The position numbers were made by a program, and so were the translations under genes. A stretch of 57,355 nucleotides of DNA from Nostocoides japonicum T1-X7 (lineage in GTDB: Bacteria > Actinomycetota > Actinomycetes > Actinomycetales > Dermatophilaceae), in the NCBI RefSeq assembly GCF_001046855.1, contig NZ_HF570958.1, positions 1,055,222-1,112,576 of the forward strand. Reading direction: 5' to 3'. Below, in pieces: positions 16,928-25,687 of the stretch (positions are counted from its first letter, which is position 1; each line of letters starts with the position of its first letter). The notes beneath the pieces were generated by a model. It searched no databases. It worked only from the letters and a program-made list of their open reading frames with translations, and was not told the origin of the DNA.

Positions 16928-18079
16928 ATGACGGTGGATGAGACGGGCCGACCCGAGGGAATCGACGACCGGCCGCCCGTCAGGGAGACGCTGCCCGGCC
17001 GGGCGTACCACTCCGACGCGGCCTACGCGCTGGACACCGAGTGGGTCTTCCATGCCAACTGGGTGTACGTCGGGCGTGCCGAGCGACTCGCGAGACCCGG
17101 GAGCTGGCTGCGCTTCGAGATCGCCGAGGAGAGCATCCTGCTCGTCCGGGGGAAGGACGACCTGATCCGCGGGTTCTACAACGTCTGCCGGCACCGCGGC
17201 TCCCAGCTGTGCGACGCCGAGCAGGGCGAGGTGCGCACCCACCTGCGCTGTCCCTACCACGCCTGGGGGTATGCGCTCGACGGCACCTTGGTCACGACAC
17301 CGATGATCGACAAGGACGAGATCGACCGGGAGAGCACGTCCTTGTGGCCCGTCCACACCGAGGTGTGGGAGGGCTTCGTCTTCGTCAACCTCTCGAGGCA
17401 GGAGCCCCGCCCGCTCGTCGAGCACCTCGCCGACCAGCAGGACGACGCCCTCGGCCTGGCCCGCGTCGGCCTTTCGCAGCTGCGGATCGGGCACATCTCG
17501 ACCGTCGAGGTCCGGGCCAACTGGAAGATCGTCCTCGAGAACTACAACGAATGCCTCCACTGCCCCACGGTGCACCCGGAGCTGATGGCCGTCGTCCCGG
17601 CATACCGCAAGGGCAGCGTCTTCGAGGTCGGGCGGGAGGACGGCGGCGTCACGCTCGCGGACGGGCGCACCGCCGTGGCCGCCGACCCCCGGCTGCGCCT
17701 GCCGCTCCTGCCGGGACTGAAGGGTCATGAGGGCCCGATGGCCTACTACGGCGCCGCGATCTACCCGACGATGTTCCTCGACGTCGACGGGTCGACGGCC
17801 CTCGCGACGGCCATCTTCCCCACGGGGCCGCGCAGCTGCCGGCTCGTCACGGAGTACCTGTTCAGCCCCGAGGCGTTCGACGACCCGGAGTTCGACCCGC
17901 GCCCGGTCATCGAGTTCAACGAGCTGGTCACCCGCCAGGACAACGAGGCGTGCGAACGCGTGCAGCGGGGTGTGCGGTCACGGGTCTTCGACCACGGCGT
18001 CTTCCCGGCGAAGGACGCCTGGGTCTACGGCTTCGACCAGCGCTATCTGCGCGACGTGGGAGCCGACGCGCGCTTCTGA
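16928..18079 (+). CDS. Rieske non-heme iron oxygenase, alpha subunit (quaternary-amine type)
   Basis: A 383-residue ring-hydroxylating-type oxygenase. The Rieske 2Fe-2S ligands are C87-R-H89 and C108-P-Y-H111. The mononuclear iron site is E208-x2-H211-x4-H216 in ENYNECLHCPTVHPEL. The bridging position carries Glu instead of the usual Asp, as in carnitine, glycine betaine and choline monooxygenases. I therefore infer an aliphatic quaternary-amine substrate rather than an aromatic ring. No reductase or ferredoxin gene is adjacent. The nearby tetR, amine transporter and amine oxidase genes fit uptake and breakdown of an amine. Expression is probably repressed by the TetR protein through the operator at 16880-16895. 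Confidence 0.87.
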   Translation: MTVDETGRPEGIDDRPPVRETLPGRAYHSDAAYALDTEWVFHANWVYVGRAERLARPGSWLRFEIAEESILLVRGKDDLIRGFYNVCRHRGSQLCDAEQGEVRTHLRCPYHAWGYALDGTLVTTPMIDKDEIDRESTSLWPVHTEVWEGFVFVNLSRQEPRPLVEHLADQQDDALGLARVGLSQLRIGHISTVEVRANWKIVLENYNECLHCPTVHPELMAVVPAYRKGSVFEVGREDGGVTLADGRTAVAADPRLRLPLLPGLKGHEGPMAYYGAAIYPTMFLDVDGSTALATAIFPTGPRSCRLVTEYLFSPEAFDDPEFDPRPVIEFNELVTRQDNEACERVQRGVRSRVFDHGVFPAKDAWVYGFDQRYLRDVGADARF

Positions 18080-18122
18080 CGCCGTGGGCCGGCGGCGGCC
18101 CGGGCGGGATCCCCGGAATCGC

Positions 18123-18173
18123 TTGACGGGTCCCGGACCCGCGCCTAGAGTCCCTGACTGACTAAGCAGTCAG
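18123..18173 (+). promoter_or_regulatory. Promoter and operator of the tetR-potDBCA-amine oxidase operon
   Basis: TTGACG (18123-18128) and TAGAGT (18146-18151) are 17 bases apart, a good sigma-70 promoter. CTGACT-AAGC-AGTCAG (18158-18173) overlaps the expected transcription start. The arms are identical to those before the Rieske gene, which predicts autorepression by TetR. Confidence 0.75.
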
Positions 18174-18191
18174 AAACGGAACGGGGATCGC

Positions 18192-18848
18192 GTGACGCCA
18201 CCCACCCGCCGCGACACGGCCGAGGAGGCCAGGACTCGGATCCTCTCCGCGGCCGCCGACTGCCTCGTCCGCGACGGCCTCGCGAAGGTGCGGATGGCGG
18301 GCATCGCCGAGGTCGCGGGTGTCTCGTCCGGGTTGCTCCACTACCACTTCGACACCAAGGAGCAGCTCTTCGCCGCCGTGCTCCGGTACTCCAGCGAGCA
18401 GTCGAACGAGCTGACGGCCGACTGCCTCGAGCGCGCCGGCACCGACCCGGCCGGCCGGCTCGCGACCTTCCTCGACCGCTGCCTGCCGAGCGACGAGCGG
18501 CTCACCCGCGACTGGCTGCTGTGGCAGGAGCTCGACCTGCTGTGTATGCGGCAGCCCGAGCTCGCCGAGGTCGGCGCCCAGGTCTACGACGCGCTCTACG
18601 ACGCCGTCGCCGACCTCATCGCCGCCGGCGTCGGTGCGGGTGTCTTCGCCCTGCCTCCGGAGGAGATCCGGGTCGTCGCCGAGTCGGCGGTCGCGCTGTG
18701 CGACGGCCTCGGCGCCCGGGTGCTCGCCCCCGAGGACCTGACCCTCGAGTGTGCTCGCGAGCGCGTCGCCCTCGCCGTGGGCCGGCTCGTCGGTCATCGA
18801 GGGCCGCTGCCGCGGCCGGACCGCGCGCGGCGGGGGACCGGCGCGTGA
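18192..18848 (+). CDS. TetR-family transcriptional repressor
   Basis: A 218-residue TetR protein. The N-terminal DNA-binding domain reads ARTRILSAAADCLVRDGL, then MAGIAEVAGVSSGLLHYHF as helix-turn-helix, then DTKEQLF. The C-terminal ligand domain is diverse. The GTG start (18192) follows an ACGGGG ribosome site and lies 18 bases after an operator-like palindrome. The gene overlaps the transporter gene by four bases, so it is the first gene of that operon. The effector is probably the transported amine or its oxidation product (inference). Confidence 0.9.
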   Translation: MTPPTRRDTAEEARTRILSAAADCLVRDGLAKVRMAGIAEVAGVSSGLLHYHFDTKEQLFAAVLRYSSEQSNELTADCLERAGTDPAGRLATFLDRCLPSDERLTRDWLLWQELDLLCMRQPELAEVGAQVYDALYDAVADLIAAGVGAGVFALPPEEIRVVAESAVALCDGLGARVLAPEDLTLECARERVALAVGRLVGHRGPLPRPDRARRGTGA

Positions 18849-19987
18849 CCCCGCATCCCGCCCTGAGCCGGCGTGCCCTCCTCCAGGGCGCGGCGACGCT
18901 CGGCGGGGTGGCGGGACTGACCGCGCTGACCGGCGGCTGCGCGTACCTGCCGAGTGACGCGGCGACGACGACGACCGCTCTGCCGGCGTCGGCGAAGGCG
19001 GTCATCGACGGCGACCTCGTCTACTTCAACTGGGCGGACTACCTCGACCCGTCGGTGTTCACCGGCTTCGAGAAGGAGTACGGCGTCAAGATCATCCAGT
19101 CCAACTTCGACTCGATGGAGGGCATGTACGCCAAGCTCCAGGCGGGCAACCAGTACGACATCGTCTTCCCCATCGCCAAGTGGGTGCAGCGGCTGCGCGC
19201 CGAGGGCAAGCTGCGCGCGATCGACCATGCCCAGCTGAGCAACGCCGACCAGGTCTTCCACTCCGGCTCCTACTTCGTCGACCCCTGGTACGACGAGAAG
19301 TCGGCGGTCTCGGTCCCCTTCACGGTCTACAAGACCGGCATCGGCTGGCGCACGGACAAGGTCGGGACGATGACGAACAGCTGGCGCGACCTGTGGAACC
19401 CCGAGGCCGCCCGCCGCATCTACACGCTCGACGACCAGGACGAGGCGCTCGCGATGGGAGCCCTTCTGCTCGGCTACGACGTCAACACGGCCAAGCAGTC
19501 CGAGCTCGACGAGATCAAGAAGCTGCTCATCAGTCAGAAGAAGTACCTGCGCGGCTACTCCTCCGACGACGTCAACAACATGGTGGGCGGCAACGCCTGG
19601 ATCCACCACATGTGGAGCGGCGACTTCCTCTACCTGCGCACCTCGCTCGTCAAGAAGCCCGAGAACTACGACTTCCAGGCGCCGAAGGAGGGAGTCCCCA
19701 TCAACTCCGACGCGTATGCGATCCCCGTCAACGCCCAGCACCCCGGCACGGCGATGGTCTTCATCGACTACCTGCTCCGCCCGGAGATCGCGAAGAAGAA
19801 CATCGAGTACCTCTCCTATCCGATGCCGGTGCGCGACGCGATGCCCGCGTTCGAGGCCCTCGCCAAGGACGTGCCCGCCTGCAACGTCGAGCTGAGCGAG
19901 CTGGAGAGCGGCAACGTCTTCCGGAACCTGTCGGCCGACGCCGTCCAGCGCCGGACCGCGACGTGGACCGACGTGAGGGCCAGCTGA
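18845..19987 (+). CDS. potD: Spermidine/putrescine-type ABC transporter, substrate-binding lipoprotein
   Basis: A 380-residue periplasmic-binding-type protein of the PotD family. The N terminus has a twin-arginine-like LSRRALLQGAATLGG and a lipobox-like LTALTGGC, so it is probably a lipoprotein exported by Tat. The mature part shows VYFNWADYLDPSVFTGFEKE, DIVFPIAKW and the GGNAWIHHMWSGD loop typical of polyamine binders. Paired with the Rieske oxygenase and amine oxidase, the ligand could be a polyamine or a related cationic amine. The start GTG overlaps the tetR stop by four bases and the stop overlaps the permease ATG by one base. Confidence 0.9.
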   Translation: MTPHPALSRRALLQGAATLGGVAGLTALTGGCAYLPSDAATTTTALPASAKAVIDGDLVYFNWADYLDPSVFTGFEKEYGVKIIQSNFDSMEGMYAKLQAGNQYDIVFPIAKWVQRLRAEGKLRAIDHAQLSNADQVFHSGSYFVDPWYDEKSAVSVPFTVYKTGIGWRTDKVGTMTNSWRDLWNPEAARRIYTLDDQDEALAMGALLLGYDVNTAKQSELDEIKKLLISQKKYLRGYSSDDVNNMVGGNAWIHHMWSGDFLYLRTSLVKKPENYDFQAPKEGVPINSDAYAIPVNAQHPGTAMVFIDYLLRPEIAKKNIEYLSYPMPVRDAMPAFEALAKDVPACNVELSELESGNVFRNLSADAVQRRTATWTDVRAS

Positions 19988-20898
19988 TGACCGCCCTCGA
20001 CCCGACGACCGCGCAGCTGCCGGCCCAGCCGAAGGGCGGGACGCCGCGCTCGGGCCAGCACACCCGGCTGTGGGCGGCCCTCCTCGCCCTGCCGACCGGG
20101 TGGATGGTCGCCTTCTTCCTCTCCAGCATGGTCATCGTCGTCCTGCTGTCCTTCGGACGGACCCAGGCCGACGGCCAGCCGGTGTTCAGCACGCGCCTGG
20201 ACAACTACGCGCAGCTGTGGGACCCGCTCTACCTGCGGCTGTTCCTCCGCTCGGTCTCGTATGCCGTTGCCACGACGGCGATCTGCGCGGTCCTGGCCTA
20301 CCCGGTCGCCTACGTCGTGGCGCTCCACGGCGGGCGCCGCAAGAACCTCCTCATCGCCGCGATCGTCGTGCCGTTCTTCGCGAGCTACCTCATCAGGATG
20401 TATGCCTGGTCGGCGCTGCTCTCCGACGACGGCCTCGTCAACAGCCTCATCGTGCGGCTCCACCTCGGCGGCGGTGTCCAGTTCCTCAACACGCCGTATG
20501 CTGTCATCGGCGGCCTCGTCTACGGCTACGTCGTCTTCATGATCCTGCCGGTGTACGCGGCCCTGGAGCGGATGGACACCTCCCTCATCGAGGCGGGGAA
20601 GGACCTCTACCACGGCCCGTGGCGGACCTTCTGGTCGGTGACGCTGCCGGCGACGCGGGCGGGCCTCTTCGGAGGCGTCCTCCTCGTCTTCCTCCCGGCG
20701 CTCGGCGACTTCGTCAGCGCACAGCTGCTCGGCGGCCCCAAGACCTTCATGATCGGCAACCTCATCCAGCAGCAGTTCCTCGAGGGCCAGAACTGGCCGC
20801 TCGGCTCGGCGATGACCGTCGCGATGATGATCGGACTCACCGTCATCATGGTCGGCTACCTCCGGGCGACGGCGACCCGGTCGAGGGAGGCGTCGTGA
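19987..20898 (+). CDS. potB: Polyamine-type ABC transporter permease (PotB-like)
   Basis: A 303-residue inner-membrane permease with about six hydrophobic segments. The EAA loop that docks on the ATPase reads EAGKDLYHGPWRTFWSVTLP. A ~25-residue polar N-terminal extension precedes the first membrane helix (ALLALPTGWMVAFFLSSMV). It is translationally coupled to the binding protein upstream and overlaps the next permease by four bases. Confidence 0.92.
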   Translation: MTALDPTTAQLPAQPKGGTPRSGQHTRLWAALLALPTGWMVAFFLSSMVIVVLLSFGRTQADGQPVFSTRLDNYAQLWDPLYLRLFLRSVSYAVATTAICAVLAYPVAYVVALHGGRRKNLLIAAIVVPFFASYLIRMYAWSALLSDDGLVNSLIVRLHLGGGVQFLNTPYAVIGGLVYGYVVFMILPVYAALERMDTSLIEAGKDLYHGPWRTFWSVTLPATRAGLFGGVLLVFLPALGDFVSAQLLGGPKTFMIGNLIQQQFLEGQNWPLGSAMTVAMMIGLTVIMVGYLRATATRSREAS

Positions 20899-21725
20899 GC
20901 GCCCGGTCGCGCCGGGTCGAGCGGCGCCCGGCCGTCGCCGTCGCCGTGACGGTCGTCTTCTTCGCCTGGCTCTACCTGCCCATCGCGGCCGTCGTCCTCT
21001 TCAGCTTCAACAGCGTCAAGTCGCTCTCGACGTTCCGCGGCTTCAGCACCCGGTGGTACGCCGACTTCGTCCACGACGCGGACCTGGTCACCTCGCTCGT
21101 CGCGAGCATCGGCATCGCGGCCGTGTCGGCCGTCGGCGCCCTCGTGCTGGGAACGATGCTCGCCCTCGGACTGTCCCGCATCCGATCCCGGACCGGCCGG
21201 GCCGTCGGGGCCGTGACGCTCCTCCCGCTCGTCACGCCGGAGATCGTCACGGGTGTCGCCGCGCTCCTGCTGTTCACCGGGGTCGGCCTGAAGCTCTCCC
21301 TCGTCACGGTGACGCTCGCGGAGATCACCTTCTCCATCGCCTACGTGACGGTCATCGTCCGCGGCCGGCTCGCCGCGATGTCGACCGAGGTCGAGGAGGC
21401 CGCCCGCGACCTCGGCTGCACGCCCTGGCAGGCGTTGCGTCTGGTCACCCTGCCGACCCTCGTCCCGGCGCTGCTCGGGGCGGGCCTGCTCGTCTTCGCC
21501 CTCGTCTTCGACGACTTCGTCCTCGCCTTCTTCACCACCGGCGTGAGCCCGCAACCCCTGCCGGTCCGGATCTACTCCTCGATCCGCTTCGGGGTCTCGC
21601 CCGCCATCAACGCCGTCGGCACCGTCATGCTCGTGCTCTCCGCACTCGTCATGGTGCTCGCGCTCATCGTGCCCCGACTGTGGGGCCGCAAGTCGTCCAG
21701 CCTGGACCTCATCACGGGAGCCTGA
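20895..21725 (+). CDS. potC: Polyamine-type ABC transporter permease (PotC-like)
   Basis: A 276-residue permease, the second membrane subunit. It starts at GTG 20895 within the last codons of the first permease. The first helix is VAVAVTVVFFAWLYLPIAA. The EAA loop reads EEAARDLGCTPWQALRLVTLP. The FDDFVLAFFTTG segment is characteristic of the PotC group. The stop is directly followed by the ATPase ATG. Confidence 0.92.
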   Translation: MSARSRRVERRPAVAVAVTVVFFAWLYLPIAAVVLFSFNSVKSLSTFRGFSTRWYADFVHDADLVTSLVASIGIAAVSAVGALVLGTMLALGLSRIRSRTGRAVGAVTLLPLVTPEIVTGVAALLLFTGVGLKLSLVTVTLAEITFSIAYVTVIVRGRLAAMSTEVEEAARDLGCTPWQALRLVTLPTLVPALLGAGLLVFALVFDDFVLAFFTTGVSPQPLPVRIYSSIRFGVSPAINAVGTVMLVLSALVMVLALIVPRLWGRKSSSLDLITGA

Positions 21726-22835
21726 ATGTCCCTGCTCCACCACACCTCCGACGACGCCGGGCTCGCCACGGCGGCTCCCGCCGTCAGCCTGCGGGGCCTG
21801 ACGAAGTCCTTCGGCCGGGACACGGTCGTCGACCACCTCGACCTCGACATCGGCAAGGGCGAGTTCTTCTCGCTCCTCGGCCCGTCGGGCTGCGGGAAGA
21901 CGACGACCCTGCGGATGATCGCGGGCTTCAGCGACCCGAGCGAGGGATCGATCATGGTCGGCGGCAAGAACGTCACGGCGACGCCGCCGCACCGCCGCGA
22001 CGTGAACACGGTCTTCCAGAGCTACGCCCTCTTCGAGCATCTCGACGTCCGGGGGAACGTCGGGTTCGGGCTGCGGCGCAAGGGGATCGACCGGCGTGCG
22101 ATCGGCCAGCGCGTCGGTGAGGCGCTCGAGCTCGTGCAGCTCGCCGACCGCGCCGGCTCCCGTCCCGCCGAGCTGTCGGGAGGCCAGCGGCAGCGCGTCG
22201 CCCTCGCCCGGGCGCTCGTCAACCGCCCTCAGGTCCTCCTCCTCGACGAGCCGCTCGCCGCCCTCGACCTCAAGCTGCGCCGGGCGATGCAGGTCGAGCT
22301 CAAGGCCATCCAGCGCGAGGTCGACATCACCTTCCTGTTCGTCACCCACGACCAGGACGAGGCGCTGTCGATGAGCGACCGGATCGCGATCATGAACAAC
22401 GGCGTCATCGAGCAGTGCGGCCGGCCGGAGGACGTCTACGAGAGCCCGACCTCGGTCTTCGCGGCCGGGTTCATCGGCACGAGCAACCTCATGCCCGGCA
22501 CGTATGCCGACGGGTCGGTCGCGGTATGCGACGGCCTGCGCATCCCCGTGCCCGCCGGCCACGGGCTCGGCGGTGGCGAGCAGGTGAGCGTCGCCGTCCG
22601 CCCCGAGAAGATCTGGCTCAGCGAGCTGACGCCGGACATGGTGCGGGTGCCCGGCACCGTCGTGTCCTCCAGCTACCACGGCGCGACGACGCAGTACCTC
22701 GTCGCCATCGCCCCCGAGGTGACCCTCACGGTCCTCGAGCAGAACCTGCCCCGGATGAGCCCGGAGGACCGGTGGACGCCCGGGTCGCGTGTCGAGCTCG
22801 GCTGGCTGCCCGAGCACGCGGTGCTCCTGAGATGA
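21726..22835 (+). CDS. potA: Polyamine-type ABC transporter ATPase (PotA-like)
   Basis: A 369-residue nucleotide-binding subunit. Walker A is LLGPSGCGKTTTLRM, the signature is LSGGQRQRVALARAL, Walker B is VLLLDEPLAALD, and the switch His lies in FVTHDQDEALSMSD. A C-terminal TOBE domain (about residues 260-369) binds solute or regulates. There is no gap to the upstream permease gene, and the stop overlaps the amine oxidase ATG by four bases. Confidence 0.94.
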   Translation: MSLLHHTSDDAGLATAAPAVSLRGLTKSFGRDTVVDHLDLDIGKGEFFSLLGPSGCGKTTTLRMIAGFSDPSEGSIMVGGKNVTATPPHRRDVNTVFQSYALFEHLDVRGNVGFGLRRKGIDRRAIGQRVGEALELVQLADRAGSRPAELSGGQRQRVALARALVNRPQVLLLDEPLAALDLKLRRAMQVELKAIQREVDITFLFVTHDQDEALSMSDRIAIMNNGVIEQCGRPEDVYESPTSVFAAGFIGTSNLMPGTYADGSVAVCDGLRIPVPAGHGLGGGEQVSVAVRPEKIWLSELTPDMVRVPGTVVSSSYHGATTQYLVAIAPEVTLTVLEQNLPRMSPEDRWTPGSRVELGWLPEHAVLLR

Positions 22836-24154
22836 GCGAGCGACGCGACGTCGTCGTCGTCGGCGCCGGGCTCGCCGGACTGTCCGCGGCCCGCGACCTC
22901 GAGCGCGGCGGGGCGTCGGTCACCGTCCTGGAGGCCCGGGACCGGGTCGGCGGCCGCGTCGAGCAGACCGAGCTTCCCGACGGCCGGATCGTCCAGCTCG
23001 GAGGTGAGGTCGTGGGAAGTCGGCACACGGCATACCTCGGGCTCGTCGCCGAGCTGGGACTCACCCTCGTGCCCTCCTACGTGGCCGAGCCCGGGGACAT
23101 CACCCGCGAGGTGCCGGAGGCGGTCGACGTGGGCGAGTGGCCCTCGTGGTTCACGGGCTCCGACGTCGCCGCCCACGAGCGGGTCGAGTCGGCCATGGCG
23201 CAGGTCGTCCGGGGGATCGACCCCGAGGACCCCTGGGCGTGCCCCGACCTCCATCGGCTCGACCGGATGAGCGTCGGCGACTTCGTCCGCGAGGCCGGTG
23301 CCACGCCGTCCGTCCTGCGGTCCTACGACCTGGTCCACCTCAGTCTCGCCGACGGCTCCATCGAGCGGACGAGCATGTTCGCCTACGCGCGAAAGATCGC
23401 GGTGGGAGGCGGGACCTCGTCCTACGACGTGGAGGAGTGGGAGAACCAGCGCGTCGCCGAGGGGTCGGCGACGGTGGCGCTGCGGATGGCGGCGGAGCTC
23501 GGCGACCTACGGCTCGCGACACCGGTCGCCCGGATCGTCGTGGGGTCGGGCGGCTGCATGGTGACGACGGCCGCGGGGGAGGTGCTGCGCTCCGAGGCGG
23601 TCGTGCTCGCCCTCCCCTCCGGGCCGGCGCGCGACGTGGACATCGTGGGCGTCAGCGAGGAGCGCCTCGCCTCCCTGCGCCGCCAGCGGCACGCGTGGGC
23701 GGCGAAGTTCGTCGCCGCCTACGAGGAGCCGTTCTGGCGGGCCCGCGGGCAGAATGCCCTGGCGGAGAGCGAGGGTGTCCTCGGGTCGACGTGGCCCCAG
23801 GGCGATGGCGTCCTCTCGGCGCTCGTCCCTCCGGAGCGGTATGCCGCGTTCGTCGCGAGCGACGCCGTCACCCGGACCCGTGAGGCCCTCGAGCAGGTCG
23901 CGCGGATGTTCGGCGACCGGGCGCTGTCGCCGGTCCGCACGTGGACCCGGCTGTGGGGCAGCGACCCGTGGACCCAGGGGTACGTGACGAACTGGCGCCC
24001 CGGAGACGTGGAGGCCGTGGGGCCGCTCCACGGGACCCACGAGCCGCCGTTCTACGTCTGCGGCTCCGACCAGTGGGTGGCGGGCTACCTGGAGGGCGCC
24101 GTGCGGACGGGTCGTGACACGGCGCGGGAGGCGCTGCGGGGGTCCGTCCGCTGA
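22832..24154 (+). CDS. Flavin-containing amine oxidase
   Basis: A 440-residue FAD enzyme of the monoamine/polyamine oxidase family, which oxidises amines to imines with release of hydrogen peroxide. The Rossmann FAD motif is VVVVGAGLAGLSAARDLE, followed by EARDRVGGRV. The C-terminal FAD-binding end is PFYVCGSDQWVAGYLEGAV. It is the last gene of the tetR-potDBCA operon, coupled to the ATPase by an ATGA overlap, so its substrate is probably the imported amine or a demethylation product of the Rieske enzyme (inference). No signal peptide is seen, so the protein is cytosolic. Confidence 0.88.
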   Translation: MSERRDVVVVGAGLAGLSAARDLERGGASVTVLEARDRVGGRVEQTELPDGRIVQLGGEVVGSRHTAYLGLVAELGLTLVPSYVAEPGDITREVPEAVDVGEWPSWFTGSDVAAHERVESAMAQVVRGIDPEDPWACPDLHRLDRMSVGDFVREAGATPSVLRSYDLVHLSLADGSIERTSMFAYARKIAVGGGTSSYDVEEWENQRVAEGSATVALRMAAELGDLRLATPVARIVVGSGGCMVTTAAGEVLRSEAVVLALPSGPARDVDIVGVSEERLASLRRQRHAWAAKFVAAYEEPFWRARGQNALAESEGVLGSTWPQGDGVLSALVPPERYAAFVASDAVTRTREALEQVARMFGDRALSPVRTWTRLWGSDPWTQGYVTNWRPGDVEAVGPLHGTHEPPFYVCGSDQWVAGYLEGAVRTGRDTAREALRGSVR

Positions 24155-24174
24155 GCCGTCGCGCCCGGAGGTCC

Positions 24175-25086
24175 TCAGACGCGGGTGGACTGCTTCACCG
24201 GCGTCCCGGCGACGTGGCAGATGACGACCGGGCACGGCGTGTGGCCGAGCAGACCACGGGAGATGGAGCCGAGCTTGAGGCCCTCGAAGCCGCCGAGCCC
24301 GCGGTTGCCGACGACGACGAGATCGGCGTCCTGGCTGCGTTCGACGAGAACCCCCAGGGGGTCGCCCTCGACCACCTCGTGGTGCACCTTGACCTCCGGG
24401 TGCTTCCGCACGAGGTCGGCCAGCGCCGACTGGACGGTCGACTGGGCGGAGGAGACGTAGGCATCCCAGTCCGACCCCTTCGCGAGGAGCGGGTCCTTGC
24501 GTCCCCGGGCCTGCCACGTCGTGACGACGTCGACGTCCTGGGCGCCGCTGGAGGCGGCATGGGTGAAGGCGAACCGGGCGGCTGCCAGGCTCGTCGTCGA
24601 CCCGTCGACGCCGACGACGACCCGTCCGTACGGCGCCGTCGTGCGCGGGTCGCGACCGACGACGACGACCGGGCACCCGGCATACGAGACGACCTGCTGC
24701 ATGACGGCGCCGAGGGTGACCCGCGAGAGGACGCCGCGGCCGACCGCCCCGACGACGAGCATGAGCGCGCCGTCGGAGGCGCGCAGCAGGGCGGGTGCGG
24801 CGAAGCCGGGCACGCAGGCGGTGACGACGGGGAGCTTGGGGTCGATGGAGTGGATCCTGGCCTTCGCGGCGGAGAGGAGGATGTCGCCCTCGCGCCGGAT
24901 GGTGTCGTCGTCGCGGAGCACACCGAACCCGAGCATCGGCAGGTCGGAGGCGAAGGCGTGGACGACGACGATCGGGATGCCGCCACCGGCGGAGGCCCGC
25001 CGGGCCGCCCAGTCGAGCGCCATGTTGCTGATCGAGGAGCCGTCCGTGCCGACGACGATGCTTCCCCGGGTCGTGATGCTCTCCAT
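24175..25086 (-). CDS. Tandem universal stress protein (two UspA domains)
   Basis: About 303 residues with two UspA folds (residues ~8-145 and ~155-300). The second domain ends with VVGNRGLGGFEGLKLGSISRG, which contains the ATP-binding G-x2-G-x9-G-S pattern. The first has VVGAVGRGVLSRVTLGA. I start at ATG 25086 (MESITTRGSIVVGTDGSS), which matches family starts. An upstream ATG at 25188 would add 34 Asp/Ala-rich residues with no family similarity. In actinobacteria such proteins respond to hypoxia or stationary phase; no regulator site is obvious here. Confidence 0.9.
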   Translation of the reverse strand: MESITTRGSIVVGTDGSSISNMALDWAARRASAGGGIPIVVVHAFASDLPMLGFGVLRDDDTIRREGDILLSAAKARIHSIDPKLPVVTACVPGFAAPALLRASDGALMLVVGAVGRGVLSRVTLGAVMQQVVSYAGCPVVVVGRDPRTTAPYGRVVVGVDGSTTSLAAARFAFTHAASSGAQDVDVVTTWQARGRKDPLLAKGSDWDAYVSSAQSTVQSALADLVRKHPEVKVHHEVVEGDPLGVLVERSQDADLVVVGNRGLGGFEGLKLGSISRGLLGHTPCPVVICHVAGTPVKQSTRV

Positions 25087-25687
25087 CTGCCCTGACACGC
25101 TCCCGTGCTCGTCGACGTCGGCGTCGGCGTCAGCCGGGCTGGCGTCGGGTGCCGCGGTGGGCCCTGGGTGACCCACATCTCCCAACATAGGCCGCCCAGG
25201 CTGGGAGAAGCATCCAAGGCCACTGAGTGTTGCCAGGATCGTTGTCGTTCTCTCGGATGGCGGACACTCGGACGGCGCGGGGCCCGTGCGCGTCGTCGTC
25301 GGTCCCGGTCCCCCCTGCGGAACCGGGACCGACGACGAGCGGCCACGACGCCGGCACGGTGTGCCACGGTTCGGCGCGGACCGGGGAATCCCTTCCGAAC
25401 CGTGACAGGGCCACCTGCGCGGCGTCGCCCGACGGAGCCGCCCCCAGCTCCGACGTCCGGTCGGCCCGTCTCCCTGTCACGTGCCGACACCATGGAAGAG
25501 CGGGTTCAGGGGCCGTAGATACATCCGATGCGGAGAAAGTTTCGAGAAGGTCGGGTCGGAGCGCTCGAGACCTTCTCCATGCCGTGGTCCTAGCGGTCGT
25601 CATCCACGTTCCGGGAGGATGTATCACGCTGCAGCCCCCGCGCTCCTTCCCTGTGCAGCCCCAGCCCCCCGCGCCAGGAGGCGTTCG
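25087..25687. other. 600-bp divergent intergenic region with serial inverted repeats
   Basis: No coding frame with good support lies between the stress protein and the S8 protease gene. Perfect inverted repeats are dense. They are 17 bp (25293-25309 with 25322-25338), 10 bp (25365-25374 with 25395-25404), 10 bp (25401-25410 with 25472-25481), 9 bp (25518-25526 with 25617-25625) and, nested in the last, 9 bp (25544-25552 with 25569-25577). The second and third pairs share CGTG at 25401-25404, so they compete. An AGGAGG ribosome site (25676-25681) ends the region. It may be a structured leader or small RNA. Confidence 0.55.
25293..25338. repeat. 17-bp perfect hairpin
   Basis: TCGTCGTCGGTCCCGGT (25293-25309) pairs exactly with ACCGGGACCGACGACGA (25322-25338) around a 12-base loop. 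It lies between two divergent genes, where no terminator is expected. Confidence 0.8.

Noticed and set aside
25087..25188. N-terminal extension of the universal stress protein
   Set aside because: The extra residues are Asp/Ala-rich with no family similarity, and the ATG at 25086 matches family starts.
25293..25338. Terminator
   Set aside because: Both flanking genes point away from the site, so no transcript is known that needs ending here; kept as a hairpin of unknown role.
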